Source of the DNA: Protula sp. h YS-2021
Taxonomy: Eukaryota; Annelida; Polychaeta; Sabellida; Serpulidae
Direction of reading: 5' to 3'
DNA: 64,000 nucleotides
NCBI GenBank assembly: GCA_949752745.1
Contig: OX457034.1
Coordinates: 32,407,544-32,471,543, forward strand
The notes under the pieces are model-generated. The model was given only the letters and a program-made list of their open reading frames with translations. It did no database searches and had not been told where the DNA came from. The position numbers and the translations under genes were made by a program. Of the stretch, positions 10,401-23,000 are shown in pieces; position 1 is the stretch's first letter, and each line of letters begins with the position of its first letter.

Positions 10401-13400
10401 AACCTTTGTAACCATATACATCCTTCATGTTACCAGTTACCAATACAAATATATGTAATGTAAGAAGCTACTAAATTTCAACTTACAATTTAGATGTTTT
10501 CAGCATTTTATTTACAGTAGACTTTGTAAACCTAAATAATTAAAATGTACTTCTATTTCCAGCCGAGTGTGAGATGTGAGAAATAATTCTGGGGTTACGG
10601 TATATACCGCCAACAACTGGAAAAATAAAAATAAATCAAGGGGTAATGTCATTGAATGTGTGATTTGTTTTAAGAACTACAAAAAGATGTATGTATTCCA
10701 TAGGTAAAAATTGTAATTTATTTCTGCATACAAACAATATGTATTTGCACCAATTATCAACTCTAAAGAAATCAGGTATTACACATATACCACCGACAAA
10801 AATGAAAATCCTGTGACTTTCTCAGTGAATTTGTGATATGGTTCAAGAGCTAGAAAGGAATGTATGTATACCTTTAGTAAAATTTGAACTTTATTTCTGG
10901 ATACAAGCAATCGGTAGCTGCAACAAGTATCAACAGAAACAAATCACCAGAAAACATTGATGTAAAAATTCAAAGGTCCAGTACATAATACGGCATATCC
11001 TCGTCTCGGACATTTGTCGTTGTCATGTATCTGCGCCGTATGTCGAATTATGCTGACACAGTTGACGCCCCACTCTAGCGCTATTACTCTTATATTTATG
11101 ACTTCCTTAAAATCTAAGCGGTTATTGTTGCAAGATCAAAGATTTCAATTTAGTTCGTTCGTTGCATAGACTGCACATCCTAGCTTTTATTTTAGTGTTA
11201 ATGCATGTTTAACTGGCCAGTCGTTAACTGGTCAACCGTCAATGATGGATAATGGATTTACAGACACGTCTTGTTATATTTTCCATGTTGATCAAACCAA
11301 CACAGGTTAAACAAGACCCAAACAGTCTGAGAAATCTGATAGATTCACAGCAGGTTATATACAAATAGTGAAAATGGTTAATTTGGTGGATACGTTAAAT
11401 TTTGAAAGTGGAATATCTTTAAAAGTATTGGTGATAGAGAGACGGGGATTTGACGAGGTGATATGGCGAATATGAATTATGTATGATCCAGTAGTGTTTT
11501 TAGGCCATTCTGAGCCCTTTAAATTGCACTTTTACAAAGGCAAAGTTTTCTACAGGCGAGTGTTAAATGAATGGTTTTAAGAACAGCGAGATAGTTTTTT
11601 TATAAATAGATTTGTCTATTTCTTAGTGATTGGATGAATGATCAGATCAGTCCTGGAAAAAACTTCACAATAACTATGTAACTGTTTGATATATTTTTTT
11701 AAAGTAAACCTTTGTAACCATATACATCCTTCATGTTACCAGTTACCAATACAAATATATGTAATGTAAGAAGCTACTAAATTTCAACTTACAATTTAGA
11801 TGTTTTCAGCATTTTATTTACAGTAGACTTTGTAAACCTAAATAATTAAAATGTACTTCTATTTCCAGCCGAGTGTGAGATGTGAGAAATAATTCTGGGG
11901 TTACGGTATATACCGCCAACAACTGGAAAAATAAAAATAAATCAAGGGGTAATGTCATTGAATGTGTGATTTGTTTTAAGAACTACAAAAAGATGTATGT
12001 ATTCCATAGGTAAAAATTGTAATTTATTTCTGCATACAAACAATATGTATTTGCACCAATTATCAACTCTAAAGAAATCAGGTATTACACATATACCACC
12101 GACAAAAATGAAAATCCTGTGACTTTCTCAGTGAATTTGTGATATGGTTCAAGAGCTAGAAAGGAATGTATGTATACCTTTAGTAAAATTTGAACTTTAT
12201 TTCTGGATACAAGCAATCGGTAGCTGCAACAAGTATCAACAGAAACAAATCACCAGAAAACATTGATGTAAAAATTCAAAGGTCCAGTACATAATACGGC
12301 ATATCCTCGTCTCGGACATTTGTCGTTGTCATGTATCTGCGCCGTATGTCGAATTATGCTGACACAGTTGACGCCCCACTCTAGCGCTATTACTCTTATA
12401 TTTATGACTTCCTTAAAATCTAAGCGGTTATTGTTGCAAGATCAAAGATTTCAATTTAGTTCGTTCGTTGCATAGACTGCACATCCTAGCTTTTATTTTA
12501 GTGTTAATGCATGTTTAACTGGCCAGTCGTTAACTGGTCAACCGTCAATGATGGATAATGGATTTACAGACACGTCTTGTTATATTTTCCATGTTGATCA
12601 AACCAACACAGGTTAAACAAGACCCAAACAGTCTGAGAAATCTGATAGATTCACAGCAGGTTATATACAAATAGTGAAAATGGTTAATTTGGTGGATACG
12701 TTAAATTTTGAAAGTGGAATATCTTTAAAAGTATTGGTGATAGAGAGACGGGGATTTGACGAGGTGATATGGCGAATATGAATTATGTATGATCCAGTAG
12801 TGTTTTTAGGCCATTCTGAGCCCTTTAAATTGCACTTTTACAAAGGCAAAGTTTTCTACAGGCGAGTGTTAAATGAATGGTTTTAAGAACAGCGAGATAG
12901 TTTTTTTATAAATAGATTTGTCTATTTCTTAGTGATTGGATGAATGATCAGATCAGTCCTGGAAAAAACTTCACAATAACTATGTAACTGTTTGATATAT
13001 TTTTTTAAAGTAAACTTTTGTAACCATATACATCCTTCATGTTACCAGTTACCAATACAAATATATGTAATGTAAGAAGCTACTAAATTTCAACTTACAA
13101 TTTAGATGTTTTCAGCATTTTATTTACAGTAGACTTTGTAAACCTAAATAATTAAAATGTACTTCTATTTCCAGCCGAGTGTGAGATGTGAGAAATAATT
13201 CTGGGGTTACGGTATATACCGCCAACAACTGGAAAAATAAAAATAAATCAAGGGGTAATGTCATTGAATGTGTGATTTGTTTTAAGAACTACAAAAAGAT
13301 GTATGTATTCCATAGGTAAAAATTGTAATTTATTTCTGCATACAAACAATATGTATTTGCACCAATTATCAACTCTAAAGAAATCAGGTATTACACATAT

Positions 13401-15280
13401 ACCACCGACAAAAATGAAAATCCTGTGACTTTCTCAGTGAATTTGTGATATGGTTCAAGAGCTAGAAAGGAATGTATGTATACCTTTAGTAAAATTTGAA
13501 CTTTATTTCTGGATACAAGCAATCGGTAGCTGCAACAAGTATCAACAGAAACAAATCACCAGAAAACATTGATGTAAAAATTCAAAGGTCCAGTACATAA
13601 TACGGCATATCCTCGTCTCGGACATTTGTCGTTGTCATGTATCTGCGCCGTATGTCGAATTATGCTGACACAGTTGACGCCCCACTCTAGCGCTATTACT
13701 CTTATATTTATGACTTCCTTAAAATCTAAGCGGTTATTGTTGCAAGATCAAAGATTTCAATTTAGTTCGTTCGTTGCATAGACTGCACATCCTAGCTTTT
13801 ATTTTAGTGTTAATGCATGTTTAACTGGCCAGTCGTTAACTGGTCAACCGTCAATGATGGATAATGGATTTACAGACATGTCTTGTTATATTTTCCATGT
13901 TGATCAAACCAACACAGGTTAAACAAGACCCAAACAGTCTGAGAAATCTGATAGATTCACAGCAGGTTATATACAAATAGTGAAAATGGTTAATTTGGTG
14001 GATACGTTAAATTTTGAAAGTGGAATATCTTTAAAAGTATTGGTGATAGAGAGACGGGGATTTGACGAGGTGATATGGCGAATATGAATTATGTATGATC
14101 CAGTAGTGTTTTTAGGCCATTCTGAGCCCTTTAAATTGCACTTTTACAAAGGCAAAGTTTTCTACAGGCGAGTGTTAAATGAATGGTTTTAAGAACAGCG
14201 AGATAGTTTTTTTATAAATAGATTTGTCTATTTCTTAGTGATTGGATGAATGATCAGATCAGTCCTGGAAAAAACTTCACAATAACTATGTAACTGTTTG
14301 ATATATTTTTTTAAAGTAAACCTTTGTAACCATATACATCCTTCATGTTACCAGTTACCAATACAAATATATGTAATGTAAGAAGCTACTAAATTTCAAC
14401 TTACAATTTAGATGTTTTCAGCATTTTATTTACAGTAGACTTTGTAAACCTAAATAATTAAAATGTACTTCTATTTCCAGCCGAGTGTGAGATGTGAGAA
14501 ATAATTCTGGGGTTACGGTATATACCGCCAACAACTGGAAAAATAAAAATAAATCAAGGGGTAATGTCATTGAATGTGTGATTTGTTTTAAGAACTACAA
14601 AAAGATGTATGTATTCCATAGGTAAAAATTGTAATTTATTTCTGCATACAAACAATATGTATTTGCACCAATTATCAACTCTAAAGAAATCAGGTATTAC
14701 ACATATACCACCGACAAAAATGAAAATCCTGTGACTTTCTCAGTGAATTTGTGATATGGTTCAAGAGCTAGAAAGGAATGTATGTATACCTTTAGTAAAA
14801 TTTGAACTTTATTTCTGGATACAAGCAATCGGTAGCTGCAACAAGTATCAACAGAAACAAATCACCAGAAAACATTGATGTAAAAATTCAAAGGTCCAGT
14901 ACATAATACGGCATATCCTCGTCTCGGACATTTGTCGTTGTCATGTATCTGCGCCGTATGTCGAATTATGCTGACACAGTTGACGCCCCACTCTAGCGCT
15001 ATTACTCTTATATTTATGACTTCCTTAAAATCTAAGCGGTTATTGTTGCAAGATCAAAGATTTTAATTTAGTTCGTTCGTTGCATAGACTGCACATCCTA
15101 GCTTTTATTTTAGTGTTAATGCATGTTTAACTGGCCAGTCGTTAACTGGTCAACCGTCAATGATGGATAATGGATTTACAGACATGTCTTGTTATATTTT
15201 CCATGTTGATCAAACCAACACAGGTTAAACAAGACCCAAACAGTCTGAGAAATCTGATAGATTCACAGCAGGTTATATAC
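7445..15280 (+). repeat. Tandem array of six 1,306-bp cores inside unit 3
   Basis: Cores start at 7445, 8751, 10057, 11363, 12669 and 13975, each exactly 1,306 bp. Each internal junction joins the core end (ggttatatac) to the core start (aaatagtgaa). The first core begins with the long-unit form (gaaagtgg, gataggtt); cores 2-6 begin with gaaaatgg and gatacgtt. Cores 1 and 2 share a pair of private changes (agagagg near 8243 and 9549; tctagtgct near 8466 and 9772), which marks a recent one-core duplication. Cores 1-4 have acacg near offset 1211, cores 5-6 have acatg. Confidence 0.96.
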
Positions 15281-15318
15281 AATTCCAGTGACATTGAAAA
15301 ATGGTGTGTAAAATTACT

Positions 15319-15650
15319 GATAGAGAATTGAATTGGATAGAGCATTGGTTCGGTAAGCCGAAGGTCCCGAGTTCGACTCCAGCTCGGGGCGGCATGCAGG
15401 GAATTGACATTTGCTCAAATTGCCTTGGCTAAGCAAATACAGTAGATAAGATCACCTATGAAGGAATTTAAAGTTGACGCCCACTTAGCGTTTCAGCCAT
15501 CCCTTAAAAACATTTTAGAAAGAAGTTAGTTTGGGCATCGTCCAATGACTTTCTTTATTTGAGTTGCCAAAGTCAATAAAATTATTTATTTTTAAACGAT
15601 CAAAAGTTTCAGGGAGTGAACTCTGTAAAAAAAAAAAAAAAAAAAAAAAA
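15319..15650 (+). mobile_element. tRNA-derived SINE-like segment (unit 3)
   Basis: tRNA-like head 15319-15390; A-tract is A24 with no internal C (15627-15650). The body has one A fewer in the run before cattttag (near 15510). Confidence 0.53.
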
Positions 15651-16098
15651 CATAGGTTTTGCCTGTAACACTTTGGTCCCTTTTTATTCTATATTGATAT
15701 TGAATGTTTCAAGTCAAACCGTAAACAAGAAGAAAAAAGTGTAAGCAACGCCTGTTTTGAAAGATTTACAATGCAGCAATAAATGTTGCAATCACTCACT
15801 TTTTCCCACACCACAATCCAATTCAGATGGGAAGGTATGTAGTTTATAAACAGGCTCGAGCATCCATACAGATAGTGCTGTGCAGGTTATGGCAGTAATA
15901 CAGTTGGCTGAAAGTTGGCTCGGGAGTGCGAGGGCGTAAGCGTTCCGGTGTTCTTCGGGACCCGGTGGATCGAGCTGGAACTCGGCTGTAGAAAGGCGAA
16001 AGGCGGCGTAAAACCCGCCCGGTATGCCGAAGCCCCGCCACTGACCAATGCACACTGTGGTTGATCATTGACGGTGGCTGGGGTGGCCGTATATACGT

Positions 16099-16105
16099 CA
16101 GGCTT
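16099..16105 (+). other. 7-bp insertion marking units 4 and 5
   Basis: The bases caggctt lie between atatacgt and ctggcagc and are absent from units 1-3 and 6-11. Unit 5 has the same insertion at 45318-45324. The insertion partly copies adjoining bases (ggcttctggc), as slippage would. It shows that the prefixes on either side of the 21-core array are sisters. Confidence 0.85.
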
Positions 16106-17071
16106 CTGGCAGCAAGCCATAATATATATCCTGCACTGCACGCTTCACTTTTTGTTTTTTTTTTACCTTTGATTATGTTTTATTTTATCCAAGAGGTAGG
16201 TTATTGTTTCTACTTCATACAAAACTTATGCAAGATTTAATCATATTTTATTGCTGGTGCATGCACATAGAAGGCTCTAGAATATGCACAACAGTATTCC
16301 ACACTCCTCTAGTATCGCTTGTTCAATGCTCTTTCAATCCAACTGGACAATCAAAAGCTGTGCGTCTCACACTTCTTGATCTCTCTCACACTGCTTGATC
16401 TCTTCAATCATGGCATTCTACCTACGTCAGTTGCAGAGTTACTTCGGGATTGAAGGCACAGAGTACGATCGTTGTACCTTACTAAGATCGAGGATGTATA
16501 TTCAGACACCGTAATATCATACTGAATTTTACTTCAGGTTTTAAACAAATATTAAGTAGTCTTAAAACTGTTTGATTTTACATACACCGTTTATAAGAGA
16601 ATGACATTGAAGCATTAACTTTGGCCATTTTTTCTATCTTAAACCATTTCAAAGAGAATAAAATACTCAGACAAAAGTACAGATGCTCAATAATCTTTCA
16701 GATCAAGGCAGATCGATGAACTTTCTAAAATACATAAACCTATTTTATTGCTAAACATTAAAATATCTGCAATAAAGAAAATTTTAATGGTTATAAAAGT
16801 AAGATTGTAATGTGTGGATAAGTTTGTACAGTGTAGCTAAAGTGAAAAGGTGGTAGTAGAATTTGCAAAGTGGGGATACCTGCTTGACCTCTTCCGAGGA
16901 TCATAATTTTAAAACTGATCTATGTGAAAATAAAAGAAGAAAGTTAATTTTCCTTGGAAAATAATAAAAAGTCAAATATATTGTACTTGCGATTGAAGAA
17001 AAATGGGCACGGTTGGGGAGAGGAAGAGCAAAGGAAGACGGATGTATGTAAATGTCTTGAGTAATAATGTG

Positions 17072-20000
17072 AAATAGTGAAAGTGGTTAATTTGGTGGAT
17101 AGGTTAAATTTTGAAAGTGGAATATCTTTAAAAGTATTGGTGATAGAGAGACGGGGATTTGACGAGGTGATATGGCGAATATGAATTATGTATGATCCAG
17201 TAGTGTTTTTAGGCCATTCTGAGCCCTTTAAATTGCACTTTTACAAAGGCAAAGTTTTCTACAGGCGAGTGTTAAATGAATGGTTTTAAGAACAGCGAGA
17301 TAGTTTTTTTATAAATAGATTTGTCTATTTCTTAGTGATTGGATGAATGATCAGATCAGTCCTGGAAAAAACTTCACAATAACTATGTAACTGTTTGATA
17401 TATTTTTTTAAAGTAAACCTTTGTAACCATATACATCCTTCATGTTACCAGTTACCAATACAAATATATGTAATGTAAGAAGCTACTAAATTTCAACTTA
17501 CAATTTAGATGTTTTCAGCATTTTATTTACAGTAGACTTTGTAAACCTAAATAATTAAAATGTACTTCTATTTCCAGCCGAGTGTGAGATGTGAGAAATA
17601 ATTCTGGGGTTACGGTATATACCGCCAACAACTGGAAAAATAAAAATAAATCAAGGGGTAATGTCATTGAATGTGTGATTTGTTTTAAGAACTACAAAAA
17701 GATGTATGTATTCCATAGGTAAAAATTGTAATTTATTTCTGCATACAAACAATATGTATTTGCACCAATTATCAACTCTAAAGAAATCAGGTATTACACA
17801 TATACCACCGACAAAAATGAAAATCCTGTGACTTTCTCAGTGAATTTGTGATATGGTTCAAGAGTTAGAAAGGAATGTATGTATACCTTTAGTAAAATTT
17901 GAACTTTATTTCTGGATACAAGCAATCGGTAGCTTCAACAAGTATCAACAGAAACAAATCACCAGAAAACATTGATGTAAAAATTCAAAGGTCCAGTACA
18001 TAATACGGCATATCCTCGTCTCGGACATTTGTCGTTGTCATGTATCTGCGCCGTATGTCGAATTATGCTGACACAGTTGACGCCCCACTCTAGCGCTATT
18101 ACTCTTATATTTATGACTTCCTTAAAATCTAAGCGGTTATTGTTGCAAGATCAAAGATTTCAATTTAGTTCGTTCGTTGCATAGACTGCACATCCTAGCT
18201 TTTATTTTAGTGTTAATGCATGTTTAACTGGCCAGTCGTTAACTGGTCAACCGTCAATGATGGATAATGGATTTACAGACATGTCTTGTTATATTTTCCA
18301 TGTTGATCAAACCAACACAGGTTAAACAAGACCCAAACAGTCTGAGAAATCTGATAGATTCACAGCAGGTTATATACAAATAGTGAAAATGGTTAATTTG
18401 GTGGATACGTTAAATTTTGAAAGTGGAATATCTTTAAAAGTATTGGCGATAGAGAGACGGGAATTTGACGAGGTGATATGGCGAATATGAATTATGTATG
18501 ATCCAGTAGTGTTTTTAGGCCATTCTGAGCCCTTTAAATTGCACTTTTACAAAGGCAAAGTTTTCTACAGGCGAGTGTTAAATGAATGGTTTTAAGAACA
18601 GCGAGATAGTTTTTTTATAAATAGATTTGTCTATTTCTTAGTGATTGGATGAATGATCAGATCAGTCCTGGAAAAAACTTCACAATAACTATGTAACTGT
18701 TTGATATATTTTTTTAAAGTAAACCTTTGTAACCATATACATCCTTCATGTTACCAGTTACCAATACAAATATATGTAATGTAAGAAGCTACTAAATTTC
18801 AACTTACAATTTAGATGTTTTCAGCATTTTATTTACAGTAGACTTTGTAAACCTAAATAATTAAAATGTACTTCTATTTCCAGCCGAGTGTGAGATGTGA
18901 GAAATAATTCTGGGGTTACGGTATATACCGCCAACAACTGGAAAAATAAAAATAAATCAAGGGGTAATGTCATTGAATGTGTGATTTGTTTTAAGAACTA
19001 CAAAAAGATGTATGTATTCCATAGGTAAAAATTGTAATTTATTTCTGCATACAAACAATATGTATTTGCACCAATTATCAACTCTAAAGAAATCAGGTAT
19101 TACACATATACCACCGACAAAAATGAAAATCCTGTGACTTTCTCAGTGAATTTGTGATATGGTTCAAGAGTTAGAAAGGAATGTATGTATACCTTTAGTA
19201 AAATTTGAACTTTATTTCTGGATACAAGCAATCGGTAGCTTCAACAAGTATCAACAGAAACAAATCACCAGAAAACATTGATGTAAAAATTCAAAGGTCC
19301 AGTACATAATACGGCATATCCTCGTCTCGGACATTTGTCGTTGTCATGTATCTGCGCCGTATGTCGAATTATGCTGACACAGTTGACGCCCCACTCTAGC
19401 GCTATTACTCTTATATTTATGACTTCCTTAAAATCTAAGCGGTTATTGTTGCAAGATCAAAGATTTCAATTTAGTTCGTTCGTTGCATAGACTGCACATC
19501 CTAGCTTTTATTTTAGTGTTAATGCATGTTTAACTGGCCAGTCGTTAACTGGTCAACCGTCAATGATGGATAATGGATTTACAGACATGTCTTGTTATAT
19601 TTTCCATGTTGATCAAACCAACACAGGTTAAACAAGACCCAAACAGTCTGAGAAATCTGATAGATTCACAGCAGGTTATATACAAATAGTGAAAATGGTT
19701 AATTTGGTGGATACGTTAAATTTTGAAAGTGGAATATCTTTAAAAGTATTGGCGATAGAGAGACGGGAATTTGACGAGGTGATATGGCGAATATGAATTA
19801 TGTATGATCCAGTAGTGTTTTTAGGCCATTCTGAGCCCTTTAAATTGCACTTTTACAAAGGCAAAGTTTTCTACAGGCGAGTGTTAAATGAATGGTTTTA
19901 AGAACAGCGAGATAGTTTTTTTATAAATAGATTTGTCTATTTCTTAGTGATTGGATGAATGATCAGATCAGTCCTGGAAAAAACTTCACAATAACTATGT

Positions 20001-23000
20001 AACTGTTTGATATATTTTTTTAAAGTAAACCTTTGTAACCATATACATCCTTCATGTTACCAGTTACCAATACAAATATATGTAATGTAAGAAGCTACTA
20101 AATTTCAACTTACAATTTAGATGTTTTCAGCATTTTATTTACAGTAGACTTTGTAAACCTAAATAATTAAAATGTACTTCTATTTCCAGCCGAGTGTGAG
20201 ATGTGAGAAATAATTCTGGGGTTACGGTATATACCGCCAACAACTGGAAAAATAAAAATAAATCAAGGGGTAATGTCATTGAATGTGTGATTTGTTTTAA
20301 GAACTACAAAAAGATGTATGTATTCCATAGGTAAAAATTGTAATTTATTTCTGCATACAAACAATATGTATTTGCACCAATTATCAACTCTAAAGAAATC
20401 AGGTATTACACATATACCACCGACAAAAATGAAAATCCTGTGACTTTCTCAGTGAATTTGTGATATGGTTCAAGAGTTAGAAAGGAATGTATGTATACCT
20501 TTAGTAAAATTTGAACTTTATTTCTGGATACAAGCAATCGGTAGCTTCAACAAGTATCAACAGAAACAAATCACCAGAAAACATTGATGTAAAAATTCAA
20601 AGGTCCAGTACATAATACGGCATATCCTCGTCTCGGACATTTGTCGTTGTCATGTATCTGCGCCGTATGTCGAATTATGCTGACACAGTTGACGCCCCAC
20701 TCTAGCGCTATTACTCTTATATTTATGACTTCCTTAAAATCTAAGCGGTTATTGTTGCAAGATCAAAGATTTCAATTTAGTTCGTTCGTTGCATAGACTG
20801 CACATCCTAGCTTTTATTTTAGTGTTAATGCATGTTTAACTGGCCAGTCGTTAACTGGTCAACCGTCAATGATGGATAATGGATTTACAGACATGTCTTG
20901 TTATATTTTCCATGTTGATCAAACCAACACAGGTTAAACAAGACCCAAACAGTCTGAGAAATCTGATAGATTCACAGCAGGTTATATACAAATAGTGAAA
21001 ATGGTTAATTTGGTGGATACGTTAAATTTTGAAAGTGGAATATCTTTAAAAGTATTGGCGATAGAGAGACGGGAATTTGACGAGGTGATATGGCGAATAT
21101 GAATTATGTATGATCCAGTAGTGTTTTTAGGCCATTCTGAGCCCTTTAAATTGCACTTTTACAAAGGCAAAGTTTTCTACAGGCGAGTGTTAAATGAATG
21201 GTTTTAAGAACAGCGAGATAGTTTTTTTATAAATAGATTTGTCTATTTCTTAGTGATTGGATGAATGATCAGATCAGTCCTGGAAAAAACTTCACAATAA
21301 CTATGTAACTGTTTGATATATTTTTTTAAAGTAAACCTTTGTAACCATATACATCCTTCATGTTACCAGTTACCAATACAAATATATGTAATGTAAGAAG
21401 CTACTAAATTTCAACTTACAATTTAGATGTTTTCAGCATTTTATTTACAGTAGACTTTGTAAACCTAAATAATTAAAATGTACTTCTATTTCCAGCCGAG
21501 TGTGAGATGTGAGAAATAATTCTGGGGTTACGGTATATACCGCCAACAACTGGAAAAATAAAAATAAATCAAGGGGTAATGTCATTGAATGTGTGATTTG
21601 TTTTAAGAACTACAAAAAGATGTATGTATTCCATAGGTAAAAATTGTAATTTATTTCTGCATACAAACAATATGTATTTGCACCAATTATCAACTCTAAA
21701 GAAATCAGGTATTACACATATACCACCGACAAAAATGAAAATCCTGTGACTTTCTCAGTGAATTTGTGATATGGTTCAAGAGTTAGAAAGGAATGTATGT
21801 ATACCTTTAGTAAAATTTGAACTTTATTTCTGGATACAAGCAATCGGTAGCTTCAACAAGTATCAACAGAAACAAATCACCAGAAAACATTGATGTAAAA
21901 ATTCAAAGGTCCAGTACATAATACGGCATATCCTCGTCTCGGACATTTGTCGTTGTCATGTATCTGCGCCGTATGTCGAATTATGCTGACACAGTTGACG
22001 CCCCACTCTAGCGCTATTACTCTTATATTTATGACTTCCTTAAAATCTAAGCGGTTATTGTTGCAAGATCAAAGATTTCAATTTAGTTCGTTCGTTGCAT
22101 AGACTGCACATCCTAGCTTTTATTTTAGTGTTAATGCATGTTTAACTGGCCAGTCGTTAACTGGTCAACCGTCAATGATGGATAATGGATTTACAGACAT
22201 GTCTTGTTATATTTTCCATGTTGATCAAACCAACACAGGTTAAACAAGACCCAAACAGTCTGAGAAATCTGATAGATTCACAGCAGGTTATATACAAATA
22301 GTGAAAATGGTTAATTTGGTGGATACGTTAAATTTTGAAAGTGGAATATCTTTAAAAGTATTGGCGATAGAGAGACGGGAATTTGACGAGGTGATATGGC
22401 GAATATGAATTATGTATGATCCAGTAGTGTTTTTAGGCCATTCTGAGCCCTTTAAATTGCACTTTTACAAAGGCAAAGTTTTCTACAGGCGAGTGTTAAA
22501 TGAATGGTTTTAAGAACAGCGAGATAGTTTTTTTATAAATAGATTTGTCTATTTCTTAGTGATTGGATGAATGATCAGATCAGTCCTGGAAAAAACTTCA
22601 CAATAACTATGTAACTGTTTGATATATTTTTTTAAAGTAAACCTTTGTAACCATATACATCCTTCATGTTACCAGTTACCAATACAAATATATGTAATGT
22701 AAGAAGCTACTAAATTTCAACTTACAATTTAGATGTTTTCAGCATTTTATTTACAGTAGACTTTGTAAACCTAAATAATTAAAATGTACTTCTATTTCCA
22801 GCCGAGTGTGAGATGTGAGAAATAATTCTGGGGTTACGGTATATACCGCCAACAACTGGAAAAATAAAAATAAATCAAGGGGTAATGTCATTGAATGTGT
22901 GATTTGTTTTAAGAACTACAAAAAGATGTATGTATTCCATAGGTAAAAATTGTAATTTATTTCTGCATACAAACAATATGTATTTGCACCAATTATCAAC

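Larger units (their letters stand above)
6188..15806 (+). repeat. Expanded long unit 3 (9,619 bp) with 6 cores
   Basis: Prefix and suffix are each present once, but between them lie six head-to-tail cores (7445-15280). The length equals an ordinary unit plus five times 1,306 bp, within a few bases of homopolymer difference. The suffix A-tract is an uninterrupted run of 24 A (15627-15650), whereas every other unit has a C inside the tract. Confidence 0.95.
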
